NCBI GenBank assembly: GCA_942486035.1
Contig: CALNXK010000174.1
Span: 421,001-485,000, forward strand
Source of the DNA: Porites lobata
Taxonomy: Eukaryota > Cnidaria > Anthozoa > Scleractinia > Poritidae
Reading direction: 5' to 3'
DNA: 64,000 nt
The position numbers and the translations under genes are program-made. The notes beneath the pieces are model-generated. The model was not told the origin of the DNA. It was given only the letters and a program-made list of their open reading frames with translations, and ran no database searches. This document shows, piece by piece, positions 23,301 to 35,610 of the stretch. How positions within the stretch are numbered: position 1 is the stretch's first letter; every line of letters begins with the position of its first letter.

Positions 23301-23522
23301 AGAGGAGAAGTCGTTACGTCACGTTGCCATGATAGCTAAATTTCTGGAAGACAACAAAACGAAAACGCCACTTAAAAAGTGAACTCGCACTGTTTCAAAG
23401 TTCATTGATCTTATTCAGTTTCATTAACTTGTAAAATCTTGGCGAAATTGTCTGGGGTTGAATCCGAAAGGACAGTATCTGAGTTGAGAAAAAGAAAAAG
23501 GAAATTCTTGTGCTGTGTTCAC

Positions 23523-23701
23523 TAGCCTGCGTAGCTGGCGGTATTGTGTAGTAGTTGAGTGAGATTTGGCCGTCACGAGCGGCGTAAGCCGCGAGAAATA
23601 GGAATTTCAAACGCCTCGTCCCCACTCCCTTTTTCAGATCACGGCTCCGCCGCGAAATCTTAAATTGTTCACCGAGACAATACCGCCAGCCACACAGGCT
23701 A
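23523..23701. mobile_element. 179-bp TAGCCTGCG-end MITE with 9-bp target duplication
   Basis: Inverted ends TAGCCTGCGTAGCTGGCGGT and ACCGCCAGCCACACAGGCTA are flanked by perfect TGTGTTCAC repeats (23514-23522 and 23702-23710). A 9-bp duplication suggests a Mutator-like transposase in trans. Further members with related ends are at 40108, 47599 and 49915. Confidence 0.8.
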
Positions 23702-24906
23702 TGTGTTCACCAGCTCCATAAAGCAGGTTAGAGAAATTAGGAAGTTTCAAGTCGCAGACTAGGGACGGTTAGGAGAGAGCCCTGGGAACTAGCTTAGTCT
23801 CGTGTAACATCGCCGAGCCAGGCAAAAGGAATACGGCAGAATGATATAGCTCTTATTTTGCTCTTCAATTACAGTCCCAGACATCACCTGTAACGTGTTG
23901 GAACAATTGTGGTTTAACTGTCCAATGAAATGTTTAAAGCTAAGGAGCAATTACAGAGGCTGTAAATCCCTTGCTGTAATCACTATAATCACAATGGAAA
24001 GCAGGAAGAAACTGAACACCTTTCTTTTCACTTTAATTTATTTTATAAGAACGATACGCCAAGGTTAATACGTTTGTTTCTCAGTTTTTTTGGCGAATAG
24101 GTTGGAAGAACTTTAAAAAAGCTTGTAAATCATTCGTCTTTGGTTCCTAATTCACCGTTTTTTTGCGTATTAACCCCCCCACTGAACCAAACATTCCCCA
24201 GAAACGATTTAAAAACGCAGGAAATGACTTCAGTACATCAATGCATCGTCGCTCTTAAAGCCTTTGTATGCTTTTCGGAATCCGTTCAATTTAAAAGTTT
24301 TAAACGGAAATATTTAACAGCCAACTATACTATTTCATACTATTTTCCTCCCTGCCCCAGTTGTGTACTACAAGCTGTAAACTGGAAGAAAAAAATAACT
24401 GATCTGCATTTAGTGAAAGTTTGGTTAGATACCCGTTATTACAATTGACATGTTATTAATGAAATAGGAGATTGGAATTGACATTAGATTTCTCTCTCGC
24501 TAAAACTTACAGTGCAATTCTTAGTTGTAATCACTTGACAAGACGGCCATTTCGGTTGACAAAACAATAGACGAATCCTTGCTGACGTCACTGTTTTCAT
24601 TTTTACTCGTTAACATAAAAATTTAGCCCATAGGGGGCGTCACCTTATGCAAAAATGAAATTCAAGAGTTGAAAGAGTTGGTTAATTTGAGCAATTTGAG
24701 CAATCTTCAGCTCTTTGCAAGCAATAGCAAAGAAAATAGCCTTCGAAAGCTGCGAAATTGCCGGGTGGCAAAAATGCTAATGAGCCCATACATTCTTTGT
24801 AAAGTTTCGAGTTTTTCAAAGTTAACTTATCCGAAACTATTTATTTAAACCGGCTCAAATTTTCACGGATAACTGTAATTGTTATGCTCTTTCGATATTC
24901 AGAGAG
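23702..24906. other. Intergenic, no gene seen
   Basis: This is the region 3' of gene A. Short frames lack splice sites and coding character. Confidence 0.4.
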
Positions 24907-24912
24907 TTTATT
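24907..24912 (-). terminator. Poly(A) signal of gene A
   Basis: AATAAA on the minus strand, 136 bases after the stop codon of gene A. A second AATAAA-like site is near 24840. Confidence 0.4.
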
Positions 24913-25047
24913 TTAATAGCTTGATCAGAGAATGAAATGCATATGCTAGTGAGAGGAAAAATGTAAACAAAAGTTTCTTCACAGAATTTACATGAAGCAT
25001 GACCACAGTGACATCAGTCAGCTGAAAACCAGCAGTTGCTTATCAAC

Positions 25048-27538
25048 TTAGAAAGTCGTCTTTTCGCTGTCCAATCTGGCACGAGGGAGGCTCACTCTTG
25101 AAGCGTCCATAATAATCAAGTCCATGTAATCTTGGTATTCCAAGTTTAGATTGCTGTTCGATTCTCTTCCATTTCTGCTTTCGGGGAAGAAATGATTCCA
25201 GTTTGTAGCACTGTTTAGTGACCGTCCTGACATAGCGTGGGAGTTTGATATCACCTCACCGTTTCGGTAGTGGACGTCATATTCTCGAGCCCTTAAAATC
25301 ACAAATGAACATTTTTAGTATACAAATATAATAACACCAACCTGCGCATGGCCTATCGTCAGCGTATCATGGTTGAAGTAACTTTTTTTACCCAATGTAA
25401 AGAAATCAAATTTGGGAAACCATGGGATTGGTTGGGATATTCAGAAAGAACAAGGTGGAAAAAACCCCGTGCTAAAAATCGGGCTGTTAGTGCAATTACT
25501 GGTAGGGAGATATTAAGCACCGTTAATATACTCTGATTAGTTCGTACAATCCTTCTGAAATTGCGGTACGATACAGGCGTCATAAGGACTAATCAGAACT
25601 ATAACAAGATTCTCAAATCTGATTGGCTATCAACTGTCCAGATTTCAGCACCAAAAGAACAGTGTCATAGGACAGCAGGCGTCACGCCCAAGTAATTAAG
25701 ATTATCTCGCACCCAGACCTCTTGTTGTTACTTCACAACTAGTGAAATCCCTACTCTTTCATTTTCCTGAAGCCTGAAAAAGGCCGGGTACCCCTTTCGG
25801 TTGGGACCTCACCGTATAGGCCATTATAGGAAATACCCCCCCCCCCCCTCCTCTATGGGCTGTTACTTTTCAGTATTCAAAAGATACAAGTTAATGGCCA
25901 CCTTGAAAAACAAAATGTGTTACTTACCTCAATATTTTCTTTAATCTGATGACAGCGATGGAGATAATCAGTATTACAACGAACAGGAATAACACAGCAA
26001 AGCACAGAAATCCTATGGCCACATACAGAACTGTGGAGATAGGAAAGAAACAATTAGAGTCACCAACAATACAAACCATAATTACAACTAAAACAAGCAC
26101 CCCCTCAATGCATCGATCCTGGGTTTAAGTCCTGTGTCGAGGCCACATGTGGGATGTGCTAGTCAGTGAAAGGGCTCTCCTGCAGTCAGGAATGGGACGA
26201 AGAGAAAGCTAGAAAGGGCACGCAGGGGAGTCCCGTGGGAATAGCAAATAATAGCTGGAGAGGCGTTCCAAACTTTGATCACCATAATGACAATGGATCA
26301 TGACAGTGTCGTTTCTTTTCTTCATGAATTTGCTTCGCTGGAGTAACTTTGATTTTGCCTGGTCGTATCTTACTTTCTGTAATCCCATGGGTTATTAATT
26401 AAATCTTTCTTTGGTGCTCACAAAAAGGTGAAAGATGCGGAAAGCGGTTTATAAGAATTAAAACTGAGAAAAAACACGCCTCGCTGAGCAACAGAACAAA
26501 ACTAAGGTTAAGCCAATTTGAACCCCAGTGCATGAGCCATACTTAGGTCTGAGTCTGAGTATGAATTTTACAATTCGATTCAGTTTCTATTTTAAACAAG
26601 GGACTTGTTTATTGTCATTTGCGCTTTGGTGAATAGCTCTAAACTTGAATCAGCGAGAGTGTACTGTTTGATTCGACGTAATCCGACTTATTTTTATCTT
26701 ATCATCTGTTATGCGCGTATGAAAATTATTTCTATATGCGCAATATAAGTTTTTTTAATATATATTTATTATTGGGGTATTAAATTTTGGAGTCATGTCC
26801 GAGATGTAGGTTCTGAGGTTGAAGGATGATGCTTCGTGCACACATCCATCAAAAAATGTCCTTGGGTTACCCTCCAGGGGTTTCGTATTGTCTTAGTAAT
26901 ATCATATCCAGCAACGCTCAAACGGGATATAATTGCTACTGTTTACGACTTACGGAGGTCGTCATCATCAAATAGATCATCCAAGACGTCGCCACTTGCT
27001 AATTCTAAAAGGCAGACAAAAACATGTTATCTGTCAGTGCAGGCAAATAAACTCATCAGTAAATTTACAGTTCTCTACGAGAGTTTAAAGACTTGGCAGT
27101 TCCTTTCTAATCACTTTATTATTTTTGATTAATATTGCCACTTTTTTAAAGTGCGGATCTCTCAAACAATATGCCTTATATTTACCAAATCAGCCACTAG
27201 CACTTTTCGCGCGTTTTGATTGGCTTCCGTAATTGGGAATATCCTTGGCTATTGAGTTTGCGACCGGAGCCAAGATGGCGTCTCGCTTCGAGGCATTTTC
27301 GGAAGACGAAATTTGAGCGATAAATGAAGCAGTCGTACAAACAAATACCAAGAAAGCAACTATCTTTGGCTTGTCGGTGTTTACTGGTAGGTAGAAAATT
27401 ATTTTCGTGCTGAATTTGCAACAAAATTGTAAAAATGCACTTGACAAAATCCCCGGAATGTTTGTAAATTGTCAATAAAGTTCCTACCAAGTAACGTTTT
27501 TAATTTACAAAAAGAAACTCTTTTCATTTTTTATCTAA

Positions 27539-27579
<41 letters not shown>

Positions 27580-27863
27580 TGTGAACAGTGCTAGGTATAT
27601 GCCTCAACGCTTCCCGTCTTATTATGTATCCACTATTAGTAAAATCCAATCAATGTTGCGTTCTGATTGGTTGAGCCACTACTAGGCTATATGTTATAGC
27701 CCACTAGTAGCGAAAGGCGCCGGCTTTGAAAACCAAAACAATGGCGGCTGAATCGCGTTTTGCTAGCTAAAGTTGTTTTGTCTCGATATTTTTGACCAAC
27801 TAGTTGGATTTTACGAAAACAATTATTCCTCTCAAGCTCATGGCCTCTGAGTCAATACCCCAT

Positions 27864-27894
<31 letters not shown>

Positions 27895-30800
27895 GAGCCC
27901 TTTCTGCCTCGAGGAATAATCGTTAACTGTTCAACTCAGTCCCCTTCGGTGGATAGTTGTATATGATTCAGCAAAAGCTGAGGGATTTACCACTCGCGCT
28001 GTAAAAAAAGGATCTGTTGTGGCCCTACAGTGCCAATTTGGCCGAGGGGAACTCAAAGACTACTGGATATTCACACCAGAACATGTAGCTTTTTTCGCGC
28101 CGGCGCAAAAGCTATCCGGTAGTATAGTATGAACACCTATTCGATATGTGACTCTCCAGTTTCGAGATCAGCGCGGCACTGCTTCGCTCCCTTAACTGAA
28201 TATACTGCGCCGAAATCACCGTTCTTTATATGTGTGAACAGAAGCCCTACCCGGTATGGTTTTCACGCCGGCGCAAAAGCTATCCGGTAGTATAGTATGA
28301 ACACCTAGTCGATATGTGACTCTCCAGTTTGGAGATCGGCGCAGCACAGCTTCGCTCCCTTAACTGAATATACTGCGCTGAAATCACCGTTCTTATGTGC
28401 GAACAGAAGCCCTGTGATCCGGTATGGTTTTCGCGCCGGCGCAAAAGCTATCCGGTAGTATAGTATGAACACCTATCCGATATGTGACTCTCCAGTTTGG
28501 AGATCGGCGCGGCACAGCTTCGCTCTGTTACAGAAATCGCACCGTAATCACCGTTCTTATGTGTGAACAGAAGCCCTATGCGGTATGATTTTCGTGCATG
28601 CGCAAAAGCTATCCGGTATCTTGTGAACAACAGCCAAAGTCTGATATAAAGCGTTTTCACCCATCTATGCAAATTTATTAGAACGAAAGAAAGTTTTACA
28701 TAAGAAAAAGGGTCAACTCCCACAGAATTGGTTTGGAACCCCAACATGTCCAACATTTGGAACAGCAACATGGCAGACGGGACTTTATGTGAAAACGCTT
28801 TGTAGCCTCTAGTGCAATCGTGAGCTCGATGTGGAATGTAAATATTTTTAGTATATATACGTTTTTCCTTTTCTATTAATGAACCAATGATAATAGAGAT
28901 GTTAGCGCTTTATAGGTAAGTTAATAATTCTAAATAAAAATGATAATAATAATAATTAACATTGTTCTTATTACTACTTATCCGCGCGATGGTTACCGCG
29001 ATGGTTACATCTTCTTTAACTTAAAAACATGAATGATGAGAAAGCCTAAATTCATTATTTTTAACCGTTTTTATTGGTTTGCTGGCCAACTAAGATCACG
29101 TACTTCTCACAATGTAATGTACCTCACTTTAACTTGATCTTGGCGAACGAATTAAAGACAAAACAAACAACGACATCAACAACAAAACAAAACGAGGGAG
29201 ACCTAGCGCCTCGCTCATCACTTGTAAACCCAACTGGTCAAGATGCAAAACCTTTCTCCTTCTCCCTACCCCCTCTCCCCATCTACCTCCTACCCTCTCT
29301 TCTCACCCCATGTCACCTTGTCTACGCAAGTATCACATTCCTTTAGTTTCCCTTCTCTCCCTTACCCACCCCTCTCCCCAGAGATCTTCCTCCCGTTCTC
29401 TTTCTCCACGCTCCGTGTCACTTCTCGTCTACACCAGTGTATCAGTCAAATTCCTTCACTGAACTCCAAGGGGTGGGGGAAGGGGGTCTCCCATATAAAA
29501 GTAACGAGGTGCTCTTCGTCTCGCTTAAAGTGCAAACGAAGCCTCATATAGGGTTTTCAGAACGGAAAACCAATATTTTTTGCCTTTAAATGTATTGCTT
29601 ATGGTTTTGCACAAATAAAATATCAAACACCTGATACTGTGTGTTGGAGAGTGTCAAATAAGGCCAGAGCCACGTCCTGATAAGTCCCCATGAGGGGTTT
29701 AAAATTCACATTTATCGTTCCAGATACGCTGATGTTGTCTGCCGGGCAGATTTTTCTTGTAGATTGCGTGAAATATAGCAAATAAGGTGAAAGCCTTGAA
29801 ATTTACTGTATTCGTGTATCCTCTGGCTAAGGTCAAAACAGAAAACAATGATGATAAGATTCAGGTTTTTTTTTACCACAAATGTTTTGCTCCCAAGTTA
29901 TGATCTATTTGAATCACATATGTCCGTCTTGGATGTTTTTATTAATTAATTAAGTAATCTATTCATTATTCATTCTTTTGTTTGTTTAACCTTTCTCGGG
30001 GATGTTAACGTTTACAGAGAATTCGATTTTAAATGCGATCCATGTTTGTAAGAATGACCGATTAATAAACAGCACTAGAAAGTTTTTTTTTAGGAGGCTT
30101 TCAAAATGGACAGAGTTTGTTGTATTCAAATCTTAGAGTTCTAAAGTGTGACGTCATAAAAACTAAATTTGTGAAATTATGGGATTTGTCAGTATATTCT
30201 GAAAGAACAACATCCAAGAGGCCTACTTGCTAAAACTAGCATTGTGGGGCAAATTGTCTCTGAGAAATTAGCCCAGTTGTGCTCTGACGACTCCATACAA
30301 ATCCCTCTAAATTTGACTTGGGTCTAGACCCAGACCCAAGTCAAATTTAAAAGACAAATCCTATAAATTCACCAATTTAATCATTGTTTTTATGACGTCA
30401 CACTCTGGAACCTATTGTTGGCTCGTATCGCCCCATGTAAGGAAATCCATGACAGTCTTGGATTCTGGATTCTACGATGTGGATTCCGGATTCCAGGTAC
30501 TGGGTTCCAGTATTTGTCAGTAGAACTTGGATTCTGGATTTCAATCGTTAGTGGGATTCTGGAATAATTGAGCTGTATTCCGGATTCCAAAACCCAGGAT
30601 TCCTGAATTTCCCAGATTCCGGAATCTAGATTCCCTTACATGGTGCGACTCATAACCCTTAAGCAAGTCGTTGCTCCAAAGAGAATCAAAACCCAGACAT
30701 TGTTTCTCTAACACGTAGTAAACGTAAAATTAATATCTGACAAATAAAAAGTAAAGAATTCATAGACAATGAATTCTAAATTTTTCCTGATTGAATTTTC

Positions 30801-31347
30801 TAGAGTTTTGCCGCATCACCCATGACGACAAACTGTTTTTATGTGTATTGTTGCTGTTTATAATGGATAATTGTTATTTCTTGCGTCATGTAGCATGCTT
30901 GAATTGTCACAAAACGACAACAAACAACATTTAGTCATTTTGGTCGTTTCAACTTTGTAAAATTTTCAGCCAATTCTTTGCCACTGCCAAATAAATTTAG
31001 AACTGTATTGAGCCATTCCTGCTATAAAAATGAGTAATTCCCTAAACCTTTCAACAAGAATCATTCTCAGGCATTAGAAAGATTAATATTCATCACAACT
31101 ATATGTAATTTTAATGAATAGATTCAAAGAACGGTCAACTCTTGACAAGCGAGGTCAACATTTAACATCTTGAACGTTCTTAAAAAAGAGTTTACAAGTT
31201 TTAAAATGTGTATTCAGCTATGATTTTACTGCCATAAGACAATGCTTAAATCGATTTACCGCTATATCTAGATAACATATTCCACTTACCTGCCAACATC
31301 AAGACGACCAAAATCTTTAAACGAAAAGTATATTTGCACTCAGTCAT
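25048..31347 (-). CDS. Gene A: small single-pass membrane protein, signalling-adaptor-like, 149 aa, 4 exons
   Basis: Exons are 31347-31290, 26998-26954, 26030-25928 and 25291-25048, all with GT/AG borders and GTAAG-type donors. Phases are 1, 1, 2 and the total is 450 nt, exactly 150 codons. Exon 1 is a signal peptide (MTECKYTFRLKILVVLMLA). Exon 2 is a 15-residue acidic stub (ASGDVLDDLFDDDDL). Exon 3 is one hydrophobic helix (from about residue 36, AIGFLCFAVLFLFVVILIIS) followed by the stop-transfer RLKK. Exon 4 is an 80-residue polar tail with YDVHYRNGEV and LEYQDYMDLI, so it has several candidate phosphotyrosines including Y-x-N (YRNG) and YMDL. Topology is predicted N-out, C-in. The extracellular part is too short to be a receptor by itself, so it probably pairs with other proteins. 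No named family is recognised. Its architecture and intron phases match genes B-D downstream. Intron 1 (4.3 kb) is full of MITEs. Confidence 0.75.
27181..27551. mobile_element. 371-bp MITE with TTTACCAAATCAG ends
   Basis: TTTACCAAATCAG at the left is matched by CTGATTTGGTAAA at the right. Near the left end is CGCGCGTTTTGATTGGCTTC, an inverted CCAAT-box block shared with 33144-33170. It lies in intron 1 of gene A. Confidence 0.7.
27637..27970. repeat. MITE-like block with inverted CCAAT box and a 59-bp palindrome
   Basis: AGTAAAATCCAA near 27638 is inverted at TTGGATTTTACG near 27803, with TTCTGATTGGTTGAG beside the left side. At 27842-27900 is a nearly perfect palindrome (GGCCTCTGAGTCAATACCCC / GGGCTATTGACTCAGAGCCC, centre GGCCTTCGGCC). 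Confidence 0.5.
28093..28625. repeat. Tandem array, period about 168 bp, just over three copies
   Basis: GGCGCAAAAGCTATCCGGTA starts at 28102, 28270 and 28438, with a diverged fourth start at about 28599 (TGCGCAAAAGCTATCCGGTA). Units share TATGTGACTCTCCAGTTT and GAACAGAAGCCCT. The spacing is constant and the units are long, so it is a minisatellite or satellite seed, not a CRISPR array. It lies in intron 1 of gene A. Confidence 0.85.
28648..28801. mobile_element. 154-bp MITE with AAAGCGTTTTCAC ends
   Basis: AAAGCGTTTTCAC at the left and GTGAAAACGCTTT at the right are perfect 13-bp inverted repeats. A related end, GCGTTTTCACATGACGTC, is at 47037. Confidence 0.75.
30138..30411. mobile_element. 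274-bp MITE with GTTCTAAAGTGTGACGTCAT ends and central palindrome
   Basis: The inverted ends extend about 50 bp with gaps (GTGTGACGTCATAAAAAC ... GTTTTTATGACGTCACAC). The centre has a 40-bp perfect palindrome at 30311-30350 (AAATTTGACTTGGGTCTAGA / mirror). The left end includes a CRE-like TGACGTCA. Confidence 0.75.
30450..30645. repeat. Degenerate GGATTC-rich tandem repeat
   Basis: Many copies of GGATTCTGGATTC / GGATTCCGGATTCC. Related blocks are at 40485-40620, 47420-47590 and 56570-56750. Confidence 0.6.
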
Positions 31348-33128
31348 GGCTTCAGTATACGTTGGGACAGTCTTTCAAATAAGATGCTCTGTCGTCCCAA
31401 ATGAAGTCCTAGTTCTCCGATTGCCTTTGTAGGAAGATGACTCAAGATTTTCAAAGTTGTATTCAAGCCAAGAAGTTGAACTTGCTTCTCTGTGCGATAT
31501 TTGTGTTGTGAAAAAATTCACATGCTTTCGTTTTTACGAAATCATTAGCTTTTCAATCGCATTTACTCAGTCAAAACTTGGGTTACCGTCCTTGGACTTA
31601 GTTCGATCACCGTCCTATTTTTGCTCAAAAACGTCGGCTTAACTCTTTTAAACCAAAGAAAAGCTGCTAAACATGGATACTTGTTCGCGGAACGGAGCGG
31701 CGAATATAAAGCAACCCACAAAAACTTTGTTCAAGCGTATCATTAATTACTATAATAATGTATTCTATATTCGCACTTTTTTCGTTCTGTGACAATATAA
31801 AGCGGGATTGTATACCAATGTCTGGCGAATAACAGGCATATTTGCAAATGAAAAGATTTTTCACAAGTTTTAAAAAGGCTGAGAAGAAACATTTAAAAGA
31901 AAAGGATCCAATTATATCGATGATGTCGTAAAAGCAATTTGCTTTGTGCACACCACGTGCTGATGTAGGCTGACTATGCTTATATTGCCTAATACATGCA
32001 GACGTACAACAAAATTAGTTCTTCAAACTTTTTGTTTTGATCCCCCCTCAATCTTTTCCGTCTTCGTAGAGATTATTATGATTACTCCGCAAATAACTGA
32101 AAAAAAAAAGTAGTGTTAAATTCTACATGCCATTTGTGAAACCAAATTTTCGGGAAACATAAATTCAATTATTCTTTTTCTTACGAAAGATCGGATTGCG
32201 CGTAGTCTCGTCATACGTCTCTAACCCCTAACCCGTGGGGGGTAGAGACGTGTGACATTTCAGACTAGACTGCATACGGCTTAGGGGAAGGGTAGGGATT
32301 TAGTTCTGGAAGCAATGTAAGCTAAGCTCTGATTTATTCAAATCTTTATTACCAGATGCTACCACCTCTAGCTTTTTCTATTTATTATAAACGTTACATT
32401 ATGCAGAAGCTAGCTCAGCTATTCCATACACACTTCTCATGAAAGCCATTTTTTCAGCACAGCTTTTTGCTCTCTTGCCTTATTATAACAAATAATTTGT
32501 AACTTATCAAATCTAAAAGAGCTGAATGTTTCGATTATAATAGTACTCCTTTTCATGTGAGTTCACCCCTAATTATCTAAAACAAGACTCAAACATTGTT
32601 TAGGAGGAATTCTAAAAAATTCTAACCAAAACAAATACAGAAAAAAGACCAGAAAGCCTCGGAGTCATGTTACAATTTAACATATCGAATGTGGGCTATT
32701 AGACAATATTTATAATGTTATTTGTAGGGGTGTTAATGGACTGTAATGCAGACCATGTTCTATTATTTTACAACACCAGTAGTTAAATTTGCGTCTTCTT
32801 GTTTCGTTTCCTCACTTTTCCGCACTGGAAACTTGGTAAATTTGAACTGAATGTCTCCACCCTTCTTTGGATTCTGTAATCAAAAATGGGTAAATTGGTA
32901 ACGATATTCAGCGTAAACTTCTATAAAGAAGCGGCTCTCTATTTAGGTAGACTAGGTAGGTACTACTGTAGGTAGATTATTGTAAGGACAAAACCTGTAT
33001 TAAATGGCCACTTTCCCTAACCCAAACGTAATCGCTTTGTAATTGAGAGGGTTCGAATCTATACTTCAAGACCAAATGCATCGCCTTGTCTTCAAGGCCC
33101 AAATAAACAGCTTTGGTATTTATAAATT

Positions 33129-33162
<34 letters not shown>

Positions 33163-33790
33163 TCCGTAATAAGAAACATCCTTGGCTATTCACTGTTTTG
33201 GAACCGGCGTCCGGCAACCTGTCGTCCCGTTTCGCGACAGTTAAGGAAGACACTGCTTTTTGAGGAATGTCTGCAAGAGAAAAACATCCTTTCATGTTCT
33301 GAAATTGCCGAAAAATAGGCAAATATTTTAAAATGGGATTTACTTGGAGGTCAGGATGCTGCTAAGGCCTTCGAAATATTTTGAATAAATGATAAAACAA
33401 TTATTGATTTCTGCTTTCATACGGCCAAGAATTAGGCAGATTTCGAGTGGACTTGTCCATTTGGTTTCCCGCCTCGGTGGATAACAACCTCCTCGTGCTT
33501 CATAATTGTTCATATCATACTCAGCCTTGTTCAATAATCGTTTATTATCTACCAATTTCAGCCGTCTTCCCACGACAAAGGCGTCGTTTTTTCGTGAGTG
33601 TGGGACTCTACAACGCCCAGGTTACCGAAGGGAATTATACTCAAATTTTCAGAACAGAATACAAACCATTTTTGTAGCGGAGCCAGGAAGAATCGTTTCT
33701 TCATGTTCAGCCACCTTTCTGACATCTACGCCAGCGTTAGTCCCAGAGAATGAAGTACTGGAATTCAAATTGACTTCGTACACGGCGCGA
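31348..33790. other. Gap between genes A and B, left part: no gene seen
   Basis: This is the upstream side of gene A. It contains a second copy of the CGCGCGTTTTGATTGGCTTCCG block (33144) and an imperfect hairpin ACGTCTCTAACCCC / GGGGTAGAGACGT near 32215. I see no splice-bounded exon. Confidence 0.4.
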
Positions 33791-34009
33791 CTGTGACTAA
33801 TCCTAAAAAACATAGGTATATACCATCATTTCAAGCAAGGGTGCCCCTAATATCTGTCTTAAAAGCCGGGGGCAAGAACAATAACAGTCAAAACCCGCTT
33901 TACGGAAACCTACTTAATAACAACGCTTCATTATTACGGAAAGTTAACTCTGTTCCTGGGGAAAGAAAGCCCTTACAATTTCACACTCCAGAAACTAATA
34001 ATATAGGGA

Positions 34010-34172
34010 GATTGGGTATAAGCGTTTTGGCGCAACGAGTTCCGGGATCGTTTGGGTGGACAAGCGTTACTTATGATCGGTTAATGGTTGCCTTGGATAC
34101 TATCCACCAACCAAAAATAACGCTTGTCCACCCATCCCAGAAATCGTTGCACCGAAAACTTGTACCCATTCC
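34010..34172. repeat. Foldback element, about 160 bp
   Basis: The left arm (GGGTATAAGCGTTTTGGCGC, AACGAGTTCCGGGATCG, GGGTGGACAAGCGTTA) and right arm are reverse complements. The 172-codon frame that crosses it (33793-34311) is composed largely of this palindrome and is not credible as a gene. Confidence 0.6.
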
Positions 34173-35189
34173 CCTCATAGTTTCTGGTGTGGGGATTTTC
34201 TCTCAATTGTACCCGCTTAATAGGGAGATCCCGTTAAAACGGGCACTTTCTATATGGCCTTCTCAGTGTCTGTATTTAACGGGGTTTGAATGTAATTCAT
34301 ACGCCTGTTAGCAGTCCCTGCTGGGATTGTTACACGGGTGAGGTGGTTCGGTGTTTTTACGATCCCGCCACGCACCAGGACACAAGTGGAGTCACGGAGT
34401 AGCATACAAGGAAGGACGAGGATAGCAATGATCGTCAAGAAATTAGAATTTAACCGTAAGGGTATGAATGCTGGCATGGCTCAACTAAGAGAAAAGAAAA
34501 AAAATACAATAAAACAGAGCCAAATAATTATAGAGCCCTAGTAAAATTCTAGTTGATGAAGGCAGTGCCTTTCCCTCTTTCTCTCTTTCTTCTGTTTTCC
34601 CCATTCTTGAGGCTTTCCTTATAAAGCCTTTTAAGCAATTAACAACTGCAAGTGTTAAAATACTGGCGTTACACCCTGAACCCCCTATTATAATAAGTGA
34701 TTTTAGAATTTCCAATATACAATAAGGTCTCTCCCACTTTCCATTGGAAAAACCCTAAGGACGCAGTTTGACTGAACGCAAACGGCCTTTTACCGCTGAG
34801 AACAGGTATCCCAAGCAAAAAAGTCCTACTGCAGGTAGTGCCTTTCGAACCCTTGCAAGTGTTTATGTCGGTATTGTACACATACTCTGTGATATTGCTT
34901 TAAAATAACAATCGGTTGCACCCACAGATTGTGTGGGTTCCCTGTGGTTATTCGCTTGCACAAAGGTACTTTTATGTGAGACTTACTTTTTCATTATTTT
35001 GTAGTTTAAGCTGGAGATTACACCTCTGGTGACTTCAAACCTTAGGCTTGTTGACTGTAGTTACCTAGAACAGATGTCTCCTCGTCTTGGCCAGCAAATA
35101 CGTACCTGCACAAACTAGGTCTAACTTTGGTTTCTGTGGTAAATGGATGAAATTACGAATTGTTACCTTTCGAATGACCGCTCCGTAAC

Positions 35190-35610
35190 TGAGTAGTAAT
35201 GTCCTGTGGTACTGATTAATATATGTTTAAGATGTGGTTCTCAGTTTTAATACTTTCGTGTGAACATTCAAATGAGGACCTCAAATGAAGAGCACTGCTT
35301 TCCAGATGAAATCTATTAACATGTGACCATTCAAATGAAAGCCACCGAGCACTACTCCAGTCGTACTGTTTGTTATGCTGTACAAGTTGGTTCGAGATTT
35401 TGAGTCTGTGGATGAACTCTTTAAGTGTGACTTGTAGTCAAGTGAAAGTCTCTGATCGGTATTTTTCTTTATTACTCAGTGCTGTGGGTGGAGGTTCGAA
35501 CGTCTGGGTTCTTTATGAAATCACGGTGCAATTCAAAAGCTTCTCCCATTCAAGTCCACTGTTTCAATACGCCTCGTTGTCGCGGCTTCACGTACTATAA
35601 GGAGCCATGC
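35190..35610. repeat. Degenerate tandem repeat (CATTCAAATGAAAGCCACCGAGCA type)
   Basis: Repeating blocks include TTCAAATGARRRCC, GTCCTGTGGTACTG, TTATGCTGTACAAGTTGGTTC and TTTTGAGTCTGTGGATGAA. From memory this type of block is widespread in coral genomes; here it is diverged. Confidence 0.45.

Noticed and set aside
26105..26150. GGGTTTAAGTCCTG as a Pol III B-box of another SINE
   Set aside because: No A-box at the right distance and no similarity to the other SINE heads.
28093..28625. Regular repeat as a possible CRISPR array
   Set aside because: The unit is 168 bp with no repeat/spacer alternation, and the genome is animal. It is a minisatellite.
33793..34311. 172-codon plus-strand open frame
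   Set aside because: About a third of it is a foldback palindrome (34010-34172); composition is not protein-like and there are no domain or splice signals.
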